NCBI GenBank assembly: GCA_023846275.1 | Contig: CM043875.1 | Coordinates: forward strand, 7,328,626-7,392,625 | Reading direction: 5' to 3' | Length of the DNA stretch: 64,000 nucleotides | Origin: Vanilla planifolia | Lineage: Eukaryota > Streptophyta > Magnoliopsida > Asparagales > Orchidaceae | Shown: in pieces, positions 62,727 through 64,000 of the stretch | Position numbering within the stretch: the stretch's first letter is position 1 | How the letters are laid out: every line of letters starts with the position of its first letter | Notes under the pieces: model-generated | Databases searched by the model: none | What the model saw: the letters and a program-made list of their open reading frames with translations, nothing else | What the model was told of the DNA's origin: nothing | Made by a program: the position numbers and the translations under genes

Positions 62727-64000
62727 ATGACATTAGGAACTATTTTCTTCTTTAAATGAATTCAAAAAAGAGGAATTATGATGTACTCATATTATTACTT
62801 AAATTTGTAAAATAGGCACTAGTTTTTCACCAATAATTGCTTGTATTTTTATGCATTTTATTTTCAGCAATCACTTTCAAAAAGAAATATTTTTATAAAT
62901 AATTATTTTTTAATATTATAATTATATAATATGTTACCCTTAGATTCTTCAATGTATATAAGAAAAGTATATTTTTTTACTTTTTTTAGTTTTTTATTTT
63001 CATATGAAGTTATGAAAGCATGAACAATGATTGTTCATTAGCTAATATTTTTAAATCTAGTGAAACAAATAAAGTGCTCATCTATCAAATTAAAAAATAT
63101 TTCGTTCTCAACAAGAGATCTAGAAAAGATGCTACATCCTACTTGACCTAAAATCAATTTCATATAAAATATCACACAATCGAGAAACATCAAAGCAATA
63201 AATAAGATTAAGGACACATCTACCAAACTAACAATAGTGGGGCGACAATAAAACATAAATGTTAAAGAAATATTATCAAACCATATAAATTAGATTATAT
63301 TTATAGCCAATAATTACTACACATATGCACAACAAAAGTTAAAGATTAATAGGCACATCTACAACTATAAAATATAGCATACCACAAAACATTCTATTAA
63401 AAACTTAGCATAGACACTCCTGTAAATCTTGTCTCAACTATCACACATTTTCTTATCTCTTTGTTTTTTCTTGATATGACTTGTAATATATATATGTAAT
63501 GATTTTACATAACCTAGCAAGTAAACTTTTATCTACAACTTAAAAATTAAAAAATATAATAAAATGATAGTCATAATAATGGAGTAATAACAAAACATCA
63601 TATCTATACAAAAGCAACATAAAAATAAATAAAAATGTTAAAAGCAAACAATTACATAAAGAATGTGACAAATATAAAAGTATATGATAATGAAAAATAT
63701 ATAACAAATGTAGGATCATGAACCAAGTTTTTATATCTATATAATCTATTATTTAACATACTTTTCAATTCTTATATGTTTTTCTAAATTTTATATAGCC
63801 CATTATTTAAATTTCAAAATGACCAAAGGTTTTTCCAAAAGATCATTAATGTTGTTTTTATGATACATATAGTCTCAACTCCTAAACATATCATATAAAC
63901 TTTAAGTTTTGGTAAATCCCTCACTTGGTGCATGCAATAATCACATCATAACTTTTTTGTTCGTTTATAGCATATAAGGACAATAAACTCCATTTGTACT
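62727..64000. other. AT-rich DNA, nothing recognised
   Basis: The right flank of LINE-B. AT-rich, with no open frames of note and no recognised repeat ends. Confidence 0.45.

Noticed and set aside
1..64000. CRISPR arrays, tRNA or rRNA genes
   Set aside because: No regular repeat-spacer pattern and no convincing tRNA or rRNA signature was seen while reading. A covariance-model scan was not possible, so small RNA genes cannot be excluded.

Overview
This is nuclear DNA from a flowering plant. The window is AT-rich and dominated by retrotransposons. It holds two host genes with GT-AG introns, both on the + strand, plus two L1-type LINEs and several degenerate Ty3/gypsy and Ty1/copia remnants. 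The N-terminus of the ORMDL protein and the TE-swollen introns look monocot-like, but I cannot name the species. There is no sign of bacterial, organellar or viral-genome content.

Layout. 1-0.9 kb: an interrupted minus-strand ORF with a splice-donor-like end, unidentified. About 3.6-10.27 kb: a minus-strand L1-like LINE (LINE-A) with gag-like ORF1, AP endonuclease, reverse transcriptase and a C-terminal RNase H, broken by several stops and one frameshift. 12.4-12.9 kb: a Ty3/gypsy gag fossil, followed by LTR-like noncoding DNA to about 20.9 kb and featureless AT-rich DNA to 24.8 kb. 24,993-43,649: a complete three-exon ORMDL gene (157 aa) with introns of 5,953 and 12,230 bp. Intron 1 holds an A44 tract, a GC-rich 44-bp minisatellite and LTR-like sequence. 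Intron 2 holds an antisense degenerate Ty3/gypsy element with two recognisable LTRs, plus a further gag copy. 51,258-52,154: a two-exon R2R3-MYB of the MYBPA1/MYB5 type with a perfect bHLH-interaction motif. About 52.64-55.9 kb: a Ty1/copia fossil with diverged LTRs but an uninterrupted 171-codon gag. 57,606-62,715: a nearly intact minus-strand LINE (LINE-B) with a 26-base poly(A) tail, an AATAAA signal and a 10-11 bp target-site duplication.

Function. The ORMDL protein is an ER-membrane regulator of serine palmitoyltransferase and so of sphingolipid synthesis. The MYB is probably a bHLH-partnered activator of proanthocyanidin/flavonoid genes. Nothing in the sequence links the two genes functionally; they are neighbours about 7.6 kb apart. 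The rest is the product of repeated retrotransposon insertion. LINE-B is the youngest element visible. The gypsy and copia copies are old, with protein similarity surviving only in patches.

No wholly new system was found. The points most worth a second look are the frame-preserving, stop-free MYB intron with competing acceptors, the open copia gag inside an otherwise decayed element, the overlapping ORF1/ORF2 junction of LINE-B, and the composite GC-rich insertion in ORMDL intron 1.
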